Assembly: GCA_017443295.1 (NCBI GenBank)
Contig: JAFSNT010000101.1
Location: forward strand, 1 to 42,487
DNA from: Clostridia bacterium
GTDB lineage: Bacteria > Bacillota > Clostridia > Christensenellales > Aristaeellaceae
Direction: 5' to 3'
DNA length: 42,487 nt
Shown here in pieces: positions 26,443 to 35,358 of this stretch. Below the pieces are notes generated by a model. That model was not told the origin of the DNA. It did not search any database and saw nothing but the letters and a program-made list of their open reading frames with translations. How positions within the stretch are numbered: the stretch's first letter is position 1; each line of letters opens with the position of its first letter. Both the position numbers and the translations under genes were made by a program.

Positions 26443-28758
26443 ATGGGCGTTCGGCAGAAATTGGATCTGGATTGGCGGTTTCACTTGGGCGACGTGCCTG
26501 ACGCGGATTTTATGGGCTTTGACGACGGCGGGTGGCGAAGCGTGACCCTGCCCCACGACTGGGCGGTGGAGCATCCCTTCGACAAATGCCACGCCAGCGG
26601 CACGGGCTATCTGCCCGGCGGCACGGCCTGGTATCGGAAGCATTTTATGCTTAACGAGGATACAAAGGGCAGGCGGGTGCGCCTCACCTTCCAGGGGGTG
26701 TACAAGCACGCGAAGGTTTGGGTGAACAGCAATTATTTGGGCTTCCACGCCTACGGCTACACCAGCTTCACCTATGACGTTTCCGAATTCGTCCGCCCCG
26801 GCGAAAACGTGATCGCCGTAAGGGCAGAGCATAACGACGTGGCGGATTCCCGCTGGTACACCGGCAGCGGCGTCACCCGGCACGTGGAAATCGAAATTTC
26901 CGACCCGGTATGCTTCGCCGTCGGCGGCGTTTTCGCCTCCACCGTTTCAGCGGACGCGGAAAAGGCCGTCCTGCGGGTGCGGTATGAAACCTTGGGCGGG
27001 GACGGCGCGGCGTTTTGCCTGAAAACCCCGGAGGGGCAGTGTGCTGCCCGGGGACGGGCCGCCGGGGAAACGGGCACGGCGGAGCTGATTGTGGAAAATC
27101 CCCGGCTGTGGAGTCCGGATGATCCGTATTTATTCGTGCTGGAGGGACAGGCCCTGCTTTCCGGCGAGGTCAAGGATACGGTGAGCATCCCCTTCGGCGT
27201 GCGCGCCTTCCGGTTCGATCCGGACGCGGGCTTTTTCCTCAACGGCGTGAATATGAAGCTCAAGGGCGTGTGCGTCCATCACGACGCGGGGTGTTTGGGC
27301 GCGGCGGTGCCGAAAAACGTATGGGAAAGGCGGCTGCGCAAGTTCAAGGCGGCGGGCTGCAACGCCCTGCGCACAGCCCACAATCCTCCCGACCCCGATT
27401 TGCTGGACGCCTGCGACGAGCTGGGCCTGCTGGTCATGGACGAAGCCTTTGACGAGTGGGAGGGCACGAAAAATAAGTGGTGGCAGGGGCACAACGTGTA
27501 CCCGCCCAAGCACTTCGGCTACGCCGAGGATTTTCCCCAGTGGCACGTGGCCGACCTGACCAGCATGGTGAAGCGGGACCGGAACCATCCCTCCATCGTG
27601 CTGTGGAGCATCGGCAACGAAATCGACTACCCCAACGACCCCTACGTGACGCCCCTGTTCCGGGAAGCCTTGGGCAACAACGACGCCAACAAGCCCGCGG
27701 CGGAACGGCTGTACGACGCCCGCAAGCCCGACGCCGGGCGGCTGGCCAGGGTGGCGCGGGAGCTGACCGCCCTCGTGCATGATTTGGACGACACCCGGCC
27801 CGTCACCAGCGCCCTGTCCTTCCCGGAGCTTTCCAACCGCACCGGCTACGCCGACGCCCTGGATATGGCGGGGTACAATTACCGGGAGCATTTCTATCAG
27901 GACGACCACAAAGCCTATCCGGGCCGGGTGATTTTGGGCAGTGAAAACAGTCACGATCCCCGGGCCTGGTTCGCCGTGCGGGACAACGCTTTCATGTCCG
28001 CGCAGTTTTTGTGGACGGGCGTGGACTTTTTGGGCGAATGCAAGGGCTGGCCCGTGCGGATCAGCCAGGCGGGCATGATGAATTTAGCGGGCTATGAAAA
28101 GCCCCTGTATTACCAGCGCAAGGCCCTGTGGACGGAAGCGCCCTTTGTCCGCGTCGCCGTAGGGGACGGAAACGCCGAACGCCACGGCGTATGGGACGAG
28201 CATTTCCGCTGGGAAGGGGAAGCGGGGGAGAAAAAAATCGTCTCCTGCTATACCAACGCGAAAGAAGTGGAGCTGTTCTTGAACGGGGTTTCTCTGGGGA
28301 AAAAACAGCTCGCCGATGACGACGGCTGCCGGGCCTGCTGGGAAGTGGAATATGCGCCCGGCGTCCTGCGGGCGGTGATCGACGGGGCGGAAGATACCCT
28401 GTGTACCGGAAAACCCGCCGCCGCCATTCAGCTTACGGCGGACAGGCTTTCCCTGCCCGCCGACGGAAAGAGTGCGGTACAGGTGGAAATCCTGCTGGCG
28501 GACGAAAACGGCCAGCCCGCCCGGGATGAAACGCTGCTGTGCCAGCCCGTGGGGGATATGACCCTGCTGGGCATCGAAAACGGCAAGCCCGATGATCTGA
28601 CGCCCTACGCGGAGAACCGCCGCGCCACCCTGGACGGTCGGGCCATCGCCTACCTCCGGGCAGGAACCTGCCCCGGCAAGGCCGCGCTGCATGTGCGTAC
28701 CGCTTCCGGTCTGACGGCGGAATGTGAAATAGCGCTTTATGGAAGCAATTTGATTTAA
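26443..28758 (+). CDS. Glycoside hydrolase family 2 enzyme (beta-galactosidase-like)
   Basis: A 771-residue GH2 enzyme. Residues 1-155 are the sugar-binding jelly roll (LDLDWRFHLGD, WRSVTLPHDWAVEHPFD, WYRKHFML). Residues 160-258 are the immunoglobulin-like domain. Residues 260-540 are the TIM barrel, with acid/base Glu393 in VLWSIGNEIDYPND and nucleophile Glu501 in VILGSENSHDPR. The C-terminal 220 residues include DUF4982-like and beta-sandwich domains (IVSCYTNAKEVELFLNGVSL). No signal peptide is present, so it acts on imported substrate in the cytoplasm. Candidate substrates are beta-galactosides, beta-mannosides or beta-glucuronides; sequence alone does not decide. ATG 26443 follows GGGAGG. 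It is the last gene of the transporter operon. Confidence 0.93.
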   Translation: MGVRQKLDLDWRFHLGDVPDADFMGFDDGGWRSVTLPHDWAVEHPFDKCHASGTGYLPGGTAWYRKHFMLNEDTKGRRVRLTFQGVYKHAKVWVNSNYLGFHAYGYTSFTYDVSEFVRPGENVIAVRAEHNDVADSRWYTGSGVTRHVEIEISDPVCFAVGGVFASTVSADAEKAVLRVRYETLGGDGAAFCLKTPEGQCAARGRAAGETGTAELIVENPRLWSPDDPYLFVLEGQALLSGEVKDTVSIPFGVRAFRFDPDAGFFLNGVNMKLKGVCVHHDAGCLGAAVPKNVWERRLRKFKAAGCNALRTAHNPPDPDLLDACDELGLLVMDEAFDEWEGTKNKWWQGHNVYPPKHFGYAEDFPQWHVADLTSMVKRDRNHPSIVLWSIGNEIDYPNDPYVTPLFREALGNNDANKPAAERLYDARKPDAGRLARVARELTALVHDLDDTRPVTSALSFPELSNRTGYADALDMAGYNYREHFYQDDHKAYPGRVILGSENSHDPRAWFAVRDNAFMSAQFLWTGVDFLGECKGWPVRISQAGMMNLAGYEKPLYYQRKALWTEAPFVRVAVGDGNAERHGVWDEHFRWEGEAGEKKIVSCYTNAKEVELFLNGVSLGKKQLADDDGCRACWEVEYAPGVLRAVIDGAEDTLCTGKPAAAIQLTADRLSLPADGKSAVQVEILLADENGQPARDETLLCQPVGDMTLLGIENGKPDDLTPYAENRRATLDGRAIAYLRAGTCPGKAALHVRTASGLTAECEIALYGSNLI

Positions 28759-28773
28759 AGAACACTTTAAATC
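28752..28773 (+). other. AT-rich hairpin overlapping the GH2 stop
   Basis: A perfect 9-bp inverted repeat GATTTAAAG/CTTTAAATC with a 4-nt loop, spanning the GH2 stop codon and abutting repeat element E. No T-run follows, so a terminator role is uncertain. Confidence 0.45.
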
Positions 28774-28775
28774 AG

Positions 28776-28895
28776 GTAGGAAGTAGGAGGTAGGAGGTAG
28801 GAAGTTTTATATAGTCTGCAAAAAGAACCCGGCATCATGATTGAGTTTTTGTAAACACAAAATAAACCTTCTACCTCCTACTTCCTACCTCCTAC
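28776..28895. repeat. Heptamer-armed inverted-repeat element E
   Basis: Left arm: GTAGGAA, GTAGGAG, GTAGGAG, GTAGGAA (28776-28803). Core of 64 bp beginning GTTTTATATAGTCTGCAAAA and including CATCATGATTGAGTTTTTGT. Right arm: CTTCTAC, CTCCTAC, TTCCTAC, CTCCTAC (28868-28895). The core is clearly homologous to the reverse complement of the core of element G. Confidence 0.9.
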
Positions 28896-28965
28896 CTTAA
28901 TGACTTAAAGTGCCATAAAAATCATTGATGGACGGACGCATCACTTAGCGGAGGGACTGAACACC

Positions 28966-29454
28966 GTGGACTATCTGTGCCGTTATGTGTCGCCCCTGGG
29001 TGAAATCACCCTGGCCAGCGACGGGGAGGCCCTCGTCGGCCTGTGGTTTGCGGGGCAGAAGCATTTCGGGGCGGGGCTTTCCGGACAAACGACAAAAAAG
29101 CCCCTGCCGGTCTTCGATCAGGCGGTTCGGTGGCTGGATAGGTATTTCAGCGGCAAGAAACCGGATTGCCCGCCGCCCTTGCGCCCGCGCGGCACGGCCT
29201 TTCAGCAGGCCGTGTGGCGGCGCTTGCTGGATATTCCCTACGGGCATACCGTCACTTATGGGGAAATCGCCGCTTCCTTAGGTCTGCCCTCCGGCGCGGC
29301 CCGAGCGGTGGGCGGCGCGGTGGGCCGCAACCCCATTTCCTTGATCATCCCCTGCCATCGGGTGGTGGGGGCACACGGCAGCCTGACCGGCTACGCGGGC
29401 GGAATTGAACGGAAAAAACGCCTGCTGGAGCTGGAAAGAGAAGGAAAATTTTAA
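28966..29454 (+). CDS. ogt: Methylated-DNA--protein-cysteine methyltransferase
   Basis: A 162-residue suicide repair protein that removes alkyl groups from O6-alkylguanine. The acceptor is Cys130 in the signature IIPCHRVVG. The helix-turn-helix AFQQAVWRRLLDIPYGHTVT, then YGEIAASLGLPSGAARAVGGA with the Arg finger, inserts into the DNA minor groove. The N-terminal domain is the short, Zn-free type. The start is GTG 28966, with GGAGGG ten bases upstream. It lies between two repeat elements (E and F), and F probably ends its transcript. It is convergent with the polysaccharide operon. Confidence 0.95.
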   Translation: MDYLCRYVSPLGEITLASDGEALVGLWFAGQKHFGAGLSGQTTKKPLPVFDQAVRWLDRYFSGKKPDCPPPLRPRGTAFQQAVWRRLLDIPYGHTVTYGEIAASLGLPSGAARAVGGAVGRNPISLIIPCHRVVGAHGSLTGYAGGIERKKRLLELEREGKF

Positions 29455-29455
29455 A

Positions 29456-29562
29456 GAGTTCAGAGTTCAGAGTACAGAGTTCAGATTTATTTAGCCGGAC
29501 GCTGCGGATGCCGCAGTTGTTTGGCTATATCATCTGAACTCTGAACTCTGCGCTCTGAACTC
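29456..29562. repeat. Heptamer-armed inverted-repeat element F, at a convergent gene junction
   Basis: Left arm: GAGTTCA, GAGTTCA, GAGTACA, GAGTTCA (29456-29483), starting two bases after the ogt stop. Core of 51 bp with nested TAGCC/GGCTA and CTGCGG/CCGCAG stems; on the minus strand it starts GATGATATAGCC. Right arm: TGAACTC, TGAACTC, TGCGCTC, TGAACTC (29535-29562). TGTTTTTATG follows on the plus strand, so it can terminate ogt, and the mirror side carries TTTAAAATTTT for the opposing operon. Confidence 0.9.
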
Positions 29563-29567
29563 TGTTT

Positions 29568-30785
29568 TTATGTTCTTCGCCGCCGAAGCATGATATGCCT
29601 CCGCTCCTTCCGGTTTTCCACCGTGGGCGCGTCCCGATCCAGGCTGCTGAACGCGGAAAGCAGGGCGAAATTCATGGTGGCGTCCAGGGCGAACCGTTCC
29701 ATGAGGCCGCTGAGCAGGAATACGCCCATGGTGATCAAAAGCACATACTGCTTTTTCCGAATCTGCGCCCCCATGGACCGGCCGAACAGCCAAAGCGTGA
29801 TCCCCGTGGCCGCCAGTCCCTGGCTGATCACCAGATACAGATAGGCGGAATCCAGGATCACCGCCTGCTGGTTGGTCAGCAGCGCCGTGCGCAGGCTGCG
29901 GAATTCAATATAGGAGCCGAACAGCCTCAGGCCGTTCTGCTCGTACAGGGCGGCGGCGTTGACGAAGCGGCTGAGCGCGCTGGCCAGGGGGCCGAACCCC
30001 GCGCCGCTTTCCAGGCCGAGCCACGCAAATATTTCGTCGGCGCGGAGCATCAGCCACACCGACGAGACGAGCAGCACGACAAAGCCCAAGCGAATCAGCT
30101 TCACCGCGTTTTTTGCGCGGAACCGGGCCAGCATTTCATACAGGATCAGCGCGAAACAGTAGACCAGCACGATCACCAGGGCCGTGCGGGAAATGGTGTA
30201 CCGATAGACGGCATACCCCGCCGCCAGGATGACCGGGACGGTGACGCTCCGGCTTTTCCAGCGGCGCAGGTACGCCCAGGCGAACAGCAGCACCGCCACG
30301 GCGGAGGCGAAATTGTTGGGATGCGCCATGCCCATGGCATAGCCCAAATTGTATTCCGGGTCGGGCACGCTTCGTTTCGTAAGGCCCGTGAGTTGGGCCA
30401 GGATCAGCAAAAGCAGGCTCCACAGGGCGGCGCGGAAAAAGGCGCGAACGATCCGGGCAAAGGGAAGGCCCCGGGCCAAAAGAATAAAGGTGGCGGAATA
30501 CAAAAGCCCCGTCTGCCGGGTGATATACGCGGAAACCGAAAGCAGCCCCAAGGCGAGGGCTGTTAGGAGGTGATGCAGCCGCCCGCCCTTCAGCAGGTCC
30601 GTCAGGAAGCACGCCGTGAGCAGCAGGATCAAAAGACCGTCCAGCAGCAGGGAAAGGAAGCCCGTAAAAGGAAGAAGCGCGTCCTGCCAGTCCACGCCCT
30701 TGAGCAGGGTCCGCTGCACGATGGCGACCGTCAGCGCCGCCAAATATCCGTCTTCCCGCACCGACAGCCGGGCCGTAGGGTACAC
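29568..30785 (-). CDS. O-antigen ligase / Wzy polymerase-like membrane protein
   Basis: A 405-residue protein with about 10-12 hydrophobic helices, last gene of the polysaccharide operon. It resembles Wzy-type polymerases and O-antigen ligases mainly by topology and composition: repeated Leu/Ala-rich helices, a conserved-looking loop GYAMGMAHPNNFASAVAVLL near 165 (the H-P-N-x-F pattern recurs in Wzy-like proteins of Bacillota), and a large extracytoplasmic loop around 270-330. The role would be polymerising repeat units outside the membrane after flipping by the neighbouring Wzx. The start chosen is GTG 30785, eight bases after GGGAGGG; a TTG at 30806 lies within or before this site. It begins 25 bases after the flippase stop. 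Confidence 0.75.
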   Translation of the reverse strand: MYPTARLSVREDGYLAALTVAIVQRTLLKGVDWQDALLPFTGFLSLLLDGLLILLLTACFLTDLLKGGRLHHLLTALALGLLSVSAYITRQTGLLYSATFILLARGLPFARIVRAFFRAALWSLLLLILAQLTGLTKRSVPDPEYNLGYAMGMAHPNNFASAVAVLLFAWAYLRRWKSRSVTVPVILAAGYAVYRYTISRTALVIVLVYCFALILYEMLARFRAKNAVKLIRLGFVVLLVSSVWLMLRADEIFAWLGLESGAGFGPLASALSRFVNAAALYEQNGLRLFGSYIEFRSLRTALLTNQQAVILDSAYLYLVISQGLAATGITLWLFGRSMGAQIRKKQYVLLITMGVFLLSGLMERFALDATMNFALLSAFSSLDRDAPTVENRKERRHIMLRRRRT

Positions 30786-30810
30786 GGGGCTTTCCCTCCC
30801 TTCCAAGGTT

Positions 30811-32337
30811 TTACCGCCGCCCTAAGATGGACCGGATCAGGGGCAGCGCGCGGCGGAAATACGGGGTTTTCCAATAGCACAGGAAAAAGATCAGGTTGGG
30901 CAGCACAAGGCACAAAAGGATGTTTGCGCATAGTCCGCCCACGCCCTCCCAGGGCAGCAGGGTGGATGCCCACCGGGTCAGGCAGCACGCCGCCGCCGTC
31001 ACCAGGACGAACAGCAATTGGGCGCCGAAGTAGCCGGGCAGAGAACGCAGGCCGAAATAATCCTTGAACAAAATCCGCGCGCTCCAGGGAAAACCCACCA
31101 GCAGGATGGAAACGGCGGTGGCTAAGACCACGCCCACCACCCCGAAGGAGCGAATCAACAGCCAGTTGAGCAGAACGTTGCACAGGGCCTCCGTCAGGGT
31201 GCGCCACCGGTCCTTCCACCAAATGCCCCGGGCGTCGGCGTACTGGCTTTTGATGTCGCCCATGGTCCAAACGTAGAAATAAACACAGAAGGCGATCACC
31301 GCGCCATGATCGAACATCCTGCCTTCGCCCATCCACAGGCGCATGAAGGGCTGGTACAGGGTGAGCAGGCACACCGTACAAAAGCCGCACAGCCATTGGT
31401 ACAGGAAGGTGAAATTCATCAAATCCCGCCGGTTCTTTTCCGCGCTTTCCACCGCCACGCTGTTGCCGATCCCCGCGCTCATGCCCTGGGTCACGGCGTC
31501 CAGCAGGCCCCGCACGGCGTAGAGAATGTAATAGTAGTTGCCGTAAATACCCACAACGTTCAGGCCTAAGAACGCGGAAATGAAAATGCTGTCCAGGGCG
31601 TTGCGGGTGCCGCCGCAGAGCCGGTGAATGAACAGGCCCTTGATTTTTTCGGCAATGTCCCGCTTTTTCTCCGGCGTGATGCTTCCCCGGCAGCGGAAGC
31701 ACGGGTAGGCCTGCCGGGCGCAATGGGCGCAGATCAGCCCGTCCGCGAGGGAAGAAAGGGGCAGCATGACCACATACAGGGCATAACTCCGGCATAACAG
31801 CAGCGCGGCCAATTGGGTCAGGCAGCACAGCAGCCTGGCTGCCAGGGCGGATTTGCTGATCGCATCTTGGCGATGGGCGGCGGCAAGCAACGCGCGGCAC
31901 TCCGGGAAAACGAAATAGCCCACGCAGGCGTTTGCAAGATACGCCGTATATACCGCGCCGACAGGCAGCCCCGGCGGAATATCCGCCCGGATCAACGAGC
32001 GCAGAAAGGGAATGACCAGAAGCCCCGCCCCCAGCACGCCCAAGCCGATAAACCGGTACGCCCTGCGGTAAAAGTGCATCAGGGCGCATACGTCGTCGTC
32101 GTCGTTTTCCGCCAGGGGCTTATAGAGGCTGAAGATAATGGCGCTGGAGAGGCCCAATTCCCCTAAGCTCAGCAATTGCAGGATGGAGGAAAACAGGCCG
32201 CCCAGGCCGCCGTAGGATAGGCCCAGGGTATGGATGAGGGCGGTGCGGGTCAGGAAGGGAAGCGCCAGCGCCAGCAGCTTTTCCGTCAGGCCCCACAAGG
32301 CGTTGCGGCGCGCGCCGCGAATCCGTTCATACTTCAC
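30811..32337 (-). CDS. Polysaccharide flippase (Wzx/MATE-like)
   Basis: A 508-residue membrane protein with about 12-14 helices, of the polysaccharide biosynthesis/MOP exporter group. The N-terminus ARRNALWGLTEKLLALALPF, followed by RTALIHTLGLSYGGLGGLFS, is typical of Wzx proteins that flip lipid-linked repeat units. It includes a Cys-rich cytoplasmic loop, AHCARQAYPCFRCRGS (about 204-219), with three Cys and one His in a C-x2-x-x-C pattern that might bind metal; I cannot say whether this is meaningful. The start ATG 32337 overlaps the upstream glycosyltransferase stop by 11 bases, indicating coupling. The Wzy-like gene follows. Confidence 0.85.
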   Translation of the reverse strand: MKYERIRGARRNALWGLTEKLLALALPFLTRTALIHTLGLSYGGLGGLFSSILQLLSLGELGLSSAIIFSLYKPLAENDDDDVCALMHFYRRAYRFIGLGVLGAGLLVIPFLRSLIRADIPPGLPVGAVYTAYLANACVGYFVFPECRALLAAAHRQDAISKSALAARLLCCLTQLAALLLCRSYALYVVMLPLSSLADGLICAHCARQAYPCFRCRGSITPEKKRDIAEKIKGLFIHRLCGGTRNALDSIFISAFLGLNVVGIYGNYYYILYAVRGLLDAVTQGMSAGIGNSVAVESAEKNRRDLMNFTFLYQWLCGFCTVCLLTLYQPFMRLWMGEGRMFDHGAVIAFCVYFYVWTMGDIKSQYADARGIWWKDRWRTLTEALCNVLLNWLLIRSFGVVGVVLATAVSILLVGFPWSARILFKDYFGLRSLPGYFGAQLLFVLVTAAACCLTRWASTLLPWEGVGGLCANILLCLVLPNLIFFLCYWKTPYFRRALPLIRSILGRR

Positions 32338-34246
32338 GCCGGGCCTCCTCCCGCAACCATTTCCATACGGTCATGCGCCCGTCGGGGCGGCAGTCCAGAT
32401 ACTTGTCCTTATAGGACAGCTTATGCAGGTAAGTGTTTTGTAAAATCGGCGCTGTTTTCTCCGGCGTGTACGCTTCATTCCGCATATTGTATAGATCGAA
32501 AACGCGCTCGTTGTTCACCGGAACGCCGTCCATCATCTGCTTGACCGACGGAATCAGGCGATACGCCGCGTCGATCATTTCATCCAGCAGGAAATAATCG
32601 GTCACGTCGGCGTATTTCCGCCAGTAGATTGCATAAGCCGCCGTCAGAAAGGTCATGAGCGGGTCGCCGGGGCGGCAGCGCAGCACATAGCAGGCCCACC
32701 GGCCCGCCGGGATCAGGGCGCGCCGGTTTTCGGGGTAGGTGGTTTTGCGCACGGTATAAAAATCCAACCCAAGGGCCGCCCGATCCAAGGGGCCGGACAT
32801 GTACACGGTGGCGTCCAGCCACAGCCCGCCGTAGCGGCACAGCAGCGCACACCGAAGCACATCGGATAGATGGGTCAGGCTCATTTCGCCCTGCTCAAAG
32901 CGGGCAAGCGCCGCCGGGTCAAGCTGTACATACTGCCGATAGTTTTCTTTAGTCAGCAAATGATAATCGTATTCCGGCCCGGCAAAATACTTTCTCTGGC
33001 TTTGCAGGGAAATCTTCACGCAGGGCGGCGCGTTTTCCTCCCCGTCCCACCACAGGGCCCACACCGGCAGGGGGCCACCCGCCTGCTTCGGCTCCGGCAG
33101 GGCGCGGGCCGCATCCTTGAGTTCTTCATCCAGAAAGCGCCGGATGGCCTTATGGTAAAAATGAGTATGGAAGCCCGTCAGCATATCCGCCGCCGCCGAG
33201 ACGGCCCACTGACGGGCCAGCCGGGAGCCGAACACGCTTTTCTTGCGCTGATAGCAGCGAATCTGCTCCGCCTGAAACAGCGCGGTCAGGGTTTTCCTGA
33301 TCTTTCTTGCCGCCCGGACGGGAAAAGCGGCAATGCGCCACGGGATGGAATTGTTTTCTTTCTGCCGTTTCGCCGCCGCCCGCAGGCGGATGTAAGGCGC
33401 GTACAGCCCCATTTTTGCGAGCGACAATTGGCGTTTGGCTTTGGCATCGTCCAATTCCGCCGCCAAGCGCAGGCAATCCCGCCAGCCGCCCTTCCCCGAA
33501 AGGCAAAGATTTCGGGCGTCCAGCCGAAGCCGCCCCGAAAGCGCTTCCTTTTCAGCAGTAGGGCCGGAAAACAGGGCCGGGTGCTTTTCCCGCAAAAGGC
33601 GGATGGCCGCTGTCAGCTTTTCCGGGTCGGCGCTGATGGAATCACCGCCCGGCGCGTAATCCACCAGCGGCTGATTTTGGAAATACAGGGAATATTGCCG
33701 CCGCAGCCTGCACAGCATTTCAAATTCCTGCAAGCGGGGCATATCCGGGTCGAAGGGAAATTGCAAAAACGCTTCTTTGACGCCGATCAGCGTCTGCGTA
33801 CCGACGCCCAGCAAAGAATCTTCCGGCCTCACAAACCCCGCTTGCAAATGGGCGGGAAAAAGTGAAACGCCGCCGTCCTCCTCCTGCCGTGCGAGCGGAC
33901 AAAACACCGCGTCCGCCCCCGTTTCCCGAAGGCAGCGCAATTGAACGCTTAGCTTGTCCCGCCGCCAGCGGTCGTCGCTGTCCTGAAAGGCCACGTATGC
34001 GCCACGGGCCAGGGAAACGCCCCTGTTCCGGGCCGCGCAGGCCCCGGCGCGCTCCTGCCATACATAACGCAGCCGGGCGTCCTGAATTTCCTGAAGCGCC
34101 GCCTGTGTGCCGTCGGCGGAGCCGTCGTCCACCACGATCACTTCCAGGGCTTTTTCCGTCTGGTTCAGCACGCTCAAAACGGCCTGCTTCACCTGTTCAG
34201 CTCGGTTATAGGTGGGGAGGACGACCGAAATCAGGGGTTCGTTCAT
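32327..34246 (-). CDS. Bifunctional glycosyltransferase: GT2 domain fused to a GT32/capsular-synthesis-like domain
   Basis: A 639-residue fusion. Residues 1-280 are a GT-A family 2 transferase: SVVLPTYNRAEQVKQAVLSV, VVDDGSADGT at 38-47 (nucleotide-binding Asp40/Asp41), and a DSD motif at 89-91 that coordinates the metal-sugar nucleotide. A basic helical linker spans about 280-390. Residues 390-639 resemble the Caps_synth/GT32 domain: PVWALWWDGEENAPPCVKIS, SDVLRCALLCRYGGLWLDAT at 461-480 with its D-x-D-like L-D-A-T, and a late His-containing tail. Two transferases in one chain suggest that consecutive sugars are added. The start ATG 34246 overlaps the WbsX-like stop as ATGA. The nucleotide-sugar donors are unknown. 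Confidence 0.87.
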   Translation of the reverse strand: MNEPLISVVLPTYNRAEQVKQAVLSVLNQTEKALEVIVVDDGSADGTQAALQEIQDARLRYVWQERAGACAARNRGVSLARGAYVAFQDSDDRWRRDKLSVQLRCLRETGADAVFCPLARQEEDGGVSLFPAHLQAGFVRPEDSLLGVGTQTLIGVKEAFLQFPFDPDMPRLQEFEMLCRLRRQYSLYFQNQPLVDYAPGGDSISADPEKLTAAIRLLREKHPALFSGPTAEKEALSGRLRLDARNLCLSGKGGWRDCLRLAAELDDAKAKRQLSLAKMGLYAPYIRLRAAAKRQKENNSIPWRIAAFPVRAARKIRKTLTALFQAEQIRCYQRKKSVFGSRLARQWAVSAAADMLTGFHTHFYHKAIRRFLDEELKDAARALPEPKQAGGPLPVWALWWDGEENAPPCVKISLQSQRKYFAGPEYDYHLLTKENYRQYVQLDPAALARFEQGEMSLTHLSDVLRCALLCRYGGLWLDATVYMSGPLDRAALGLDFYTVRKTTYPENRRALIPAGRWACYVLRCRPGDPLMTFLTAAYAIYWRKYADVTDYFLLDEMIDAAYRLIPSVKQMMDGVPVNNERVFDLYNMRNEAYTPEKTAPILQNTYLHKLSYKDKYLDCRPDGRMTVWKWLREEARREV

Positions 34247-35346
34247 CGGTTTCGCGCCTCCCCCTGCAAAGCGTTTTTCAGGGCTGTCAGATACGCGCCA
34301 TGATGCCGCTCATCCGGCTCCAAATACGCGCCCTCGCCCCATTCGTTCCAGGCGTTGACGAATACCAGGGGCAGCGCGTCCTCCCGCTGGATTTTTTCGC
34401 ACAGCCGGGCCATGTACCGCCAGAATTTCTCCGGCGACGCGCCCAGCAGCATGTAACCCGTTTTCGTGCGGGGCGTGTTGTCCCAATCCGGGCAGGCCCC
34501 GGCCACCATCCGGGGATCGGCGGGCAGGGAAAGGGCAGTTTCCCATAAGGCGTCGTAATCCAGGCGGGTCTGCTCTTTCTTTCCGGCGGCATGCAGCCGG
34601 TTCAGCAGCCTTTTCGTCAGGGGCGCGTTCTTCCCCTGCCACGCCATGCTGAAAAAGGGCTGGAAGCGGATTTGATAATCAAAGCCGCGCAGATCAAAGG
34701 AAGGGCTGAAATACCAGGACGGGCTTTGGATCATGAGGCACAGGCCGGGAAAACCGGCTTCCTTCGCCGCCCGCTGCCAGCCATCCAGCATGTCCTTGAG
34801 GCGGGGAATTTCCTCCGGCTTGTAGATCAAAAGCAAAGGTTTCCCGTTTAGGGTGATGTAGCGGCTGTCCCGAAAAAAGGGCAGCAGATATTCCCAATGC
34901 GCCCGCCATTCCGCCGGGCCGCCGTAATCCTGCCGCGCGATCACTTCGTTTTTCCCGCCGTCCCAACGCCGCGTCCAGTTTTCGTTGGCCCAGGAAAAGC
35001 AGAAGGGGATGCGTATCTCGGGGTCGGAAAGCATGGCTTCCGCGGGCTTTTCCAGCAAGCGCTTGCCCCCGAACCAGTAATGGTAATAGCAGAAGCCGAA
35101 AATGCCGTTATTCAGCGCGAGTTCGGATTGCCAGCGCCGGGCGGCGGGGTCGAGCAGGGAGTAATAATTTCCGTTCTCCGGGACGCGGGGCTGATCGTGG
35201 CCTTCAAATAAGGGTTTGGCTTTCCGCACGCTGTCCCATTCGGTGAAGCCCCTGCCCCAGGCCCGGTCGTTTTCCGGGATGGGATGGAACTGGGGCAGAT
35301 AAAAGGCGATGGCATTCACGCCCGTTCCCCCGCTGATTTCCGCCAC
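34243..35346 (-). CDS. WbsX-like / GH99-like protein (copy 2)
   Basis: A 367-residue protein of the glycoside hydrolase family 99-like (WbsX) group found in surface-polysaccharide clusters. Marker segments: AIAFYLPQFHPIPENDRAWG, FTEWDSVRKAKPLF, FGFCYYHYWFGGKRLLEKP, CFSWANENWTRRWDG, and the terminal FVNAWNEWGEGAYLEPD. In GH99 the acidic residues of such segments are catalytic. WbsX proteins are annotated as glycosyltransferases or lipopolysaccharide biosynthesis proteins, but their biochemistry is not settled. The start is GTG 35346, after GAGGAGGAGAAAGC. It is paralogous to the gene at 35359, separated by 12 bases, and coupled to the GT2 fusion. Confidence 0.87.
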   Translation of the reverse strand: MAEISGGTGVNAIAFYLPQFHPIPENDRAWGRGFTEWDSVRKAKPLFEGHDQPRVPENGNYYSLLDPAARRWQSELALNNGIFGFCYYHYWFGGKRLLEKPAEAMLSDPEIRIPFCFSWANENWTRRWDGGKNEVIARQDYGGPAEWRAHWEYLLPFFRDSRYITLNGKPLLLIYKPEEIPRLKDMLDGWQRAAKEAGFPGLCLMIQSPSWYFSPSFDLRGFDYQIRFQPFFSMAWQGKNAPLTKRLLNRLHAAGKKEQTRLDYDALWETALSLPADPRMVAGACPDWDNTPRTKTGYMLLGASPEKFWRYMARLCEKIQREDALPLVFVNAWNEWGEGAYLEPDERHHGAYLTALKNALQGEARNR

Positions 35347-35358
35347 GCTTTCTCCTCC

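Noticed and set aside
28776-28803. Heptamer arms acting simply as ribosome binding sites
   Set aside because: Only the GTAGGAR class resembles a Shine-Dalgarno sequence; the GAGTTGA, GAGTTCA and AAAAGTG classes do not, and most arms are not near start codons.
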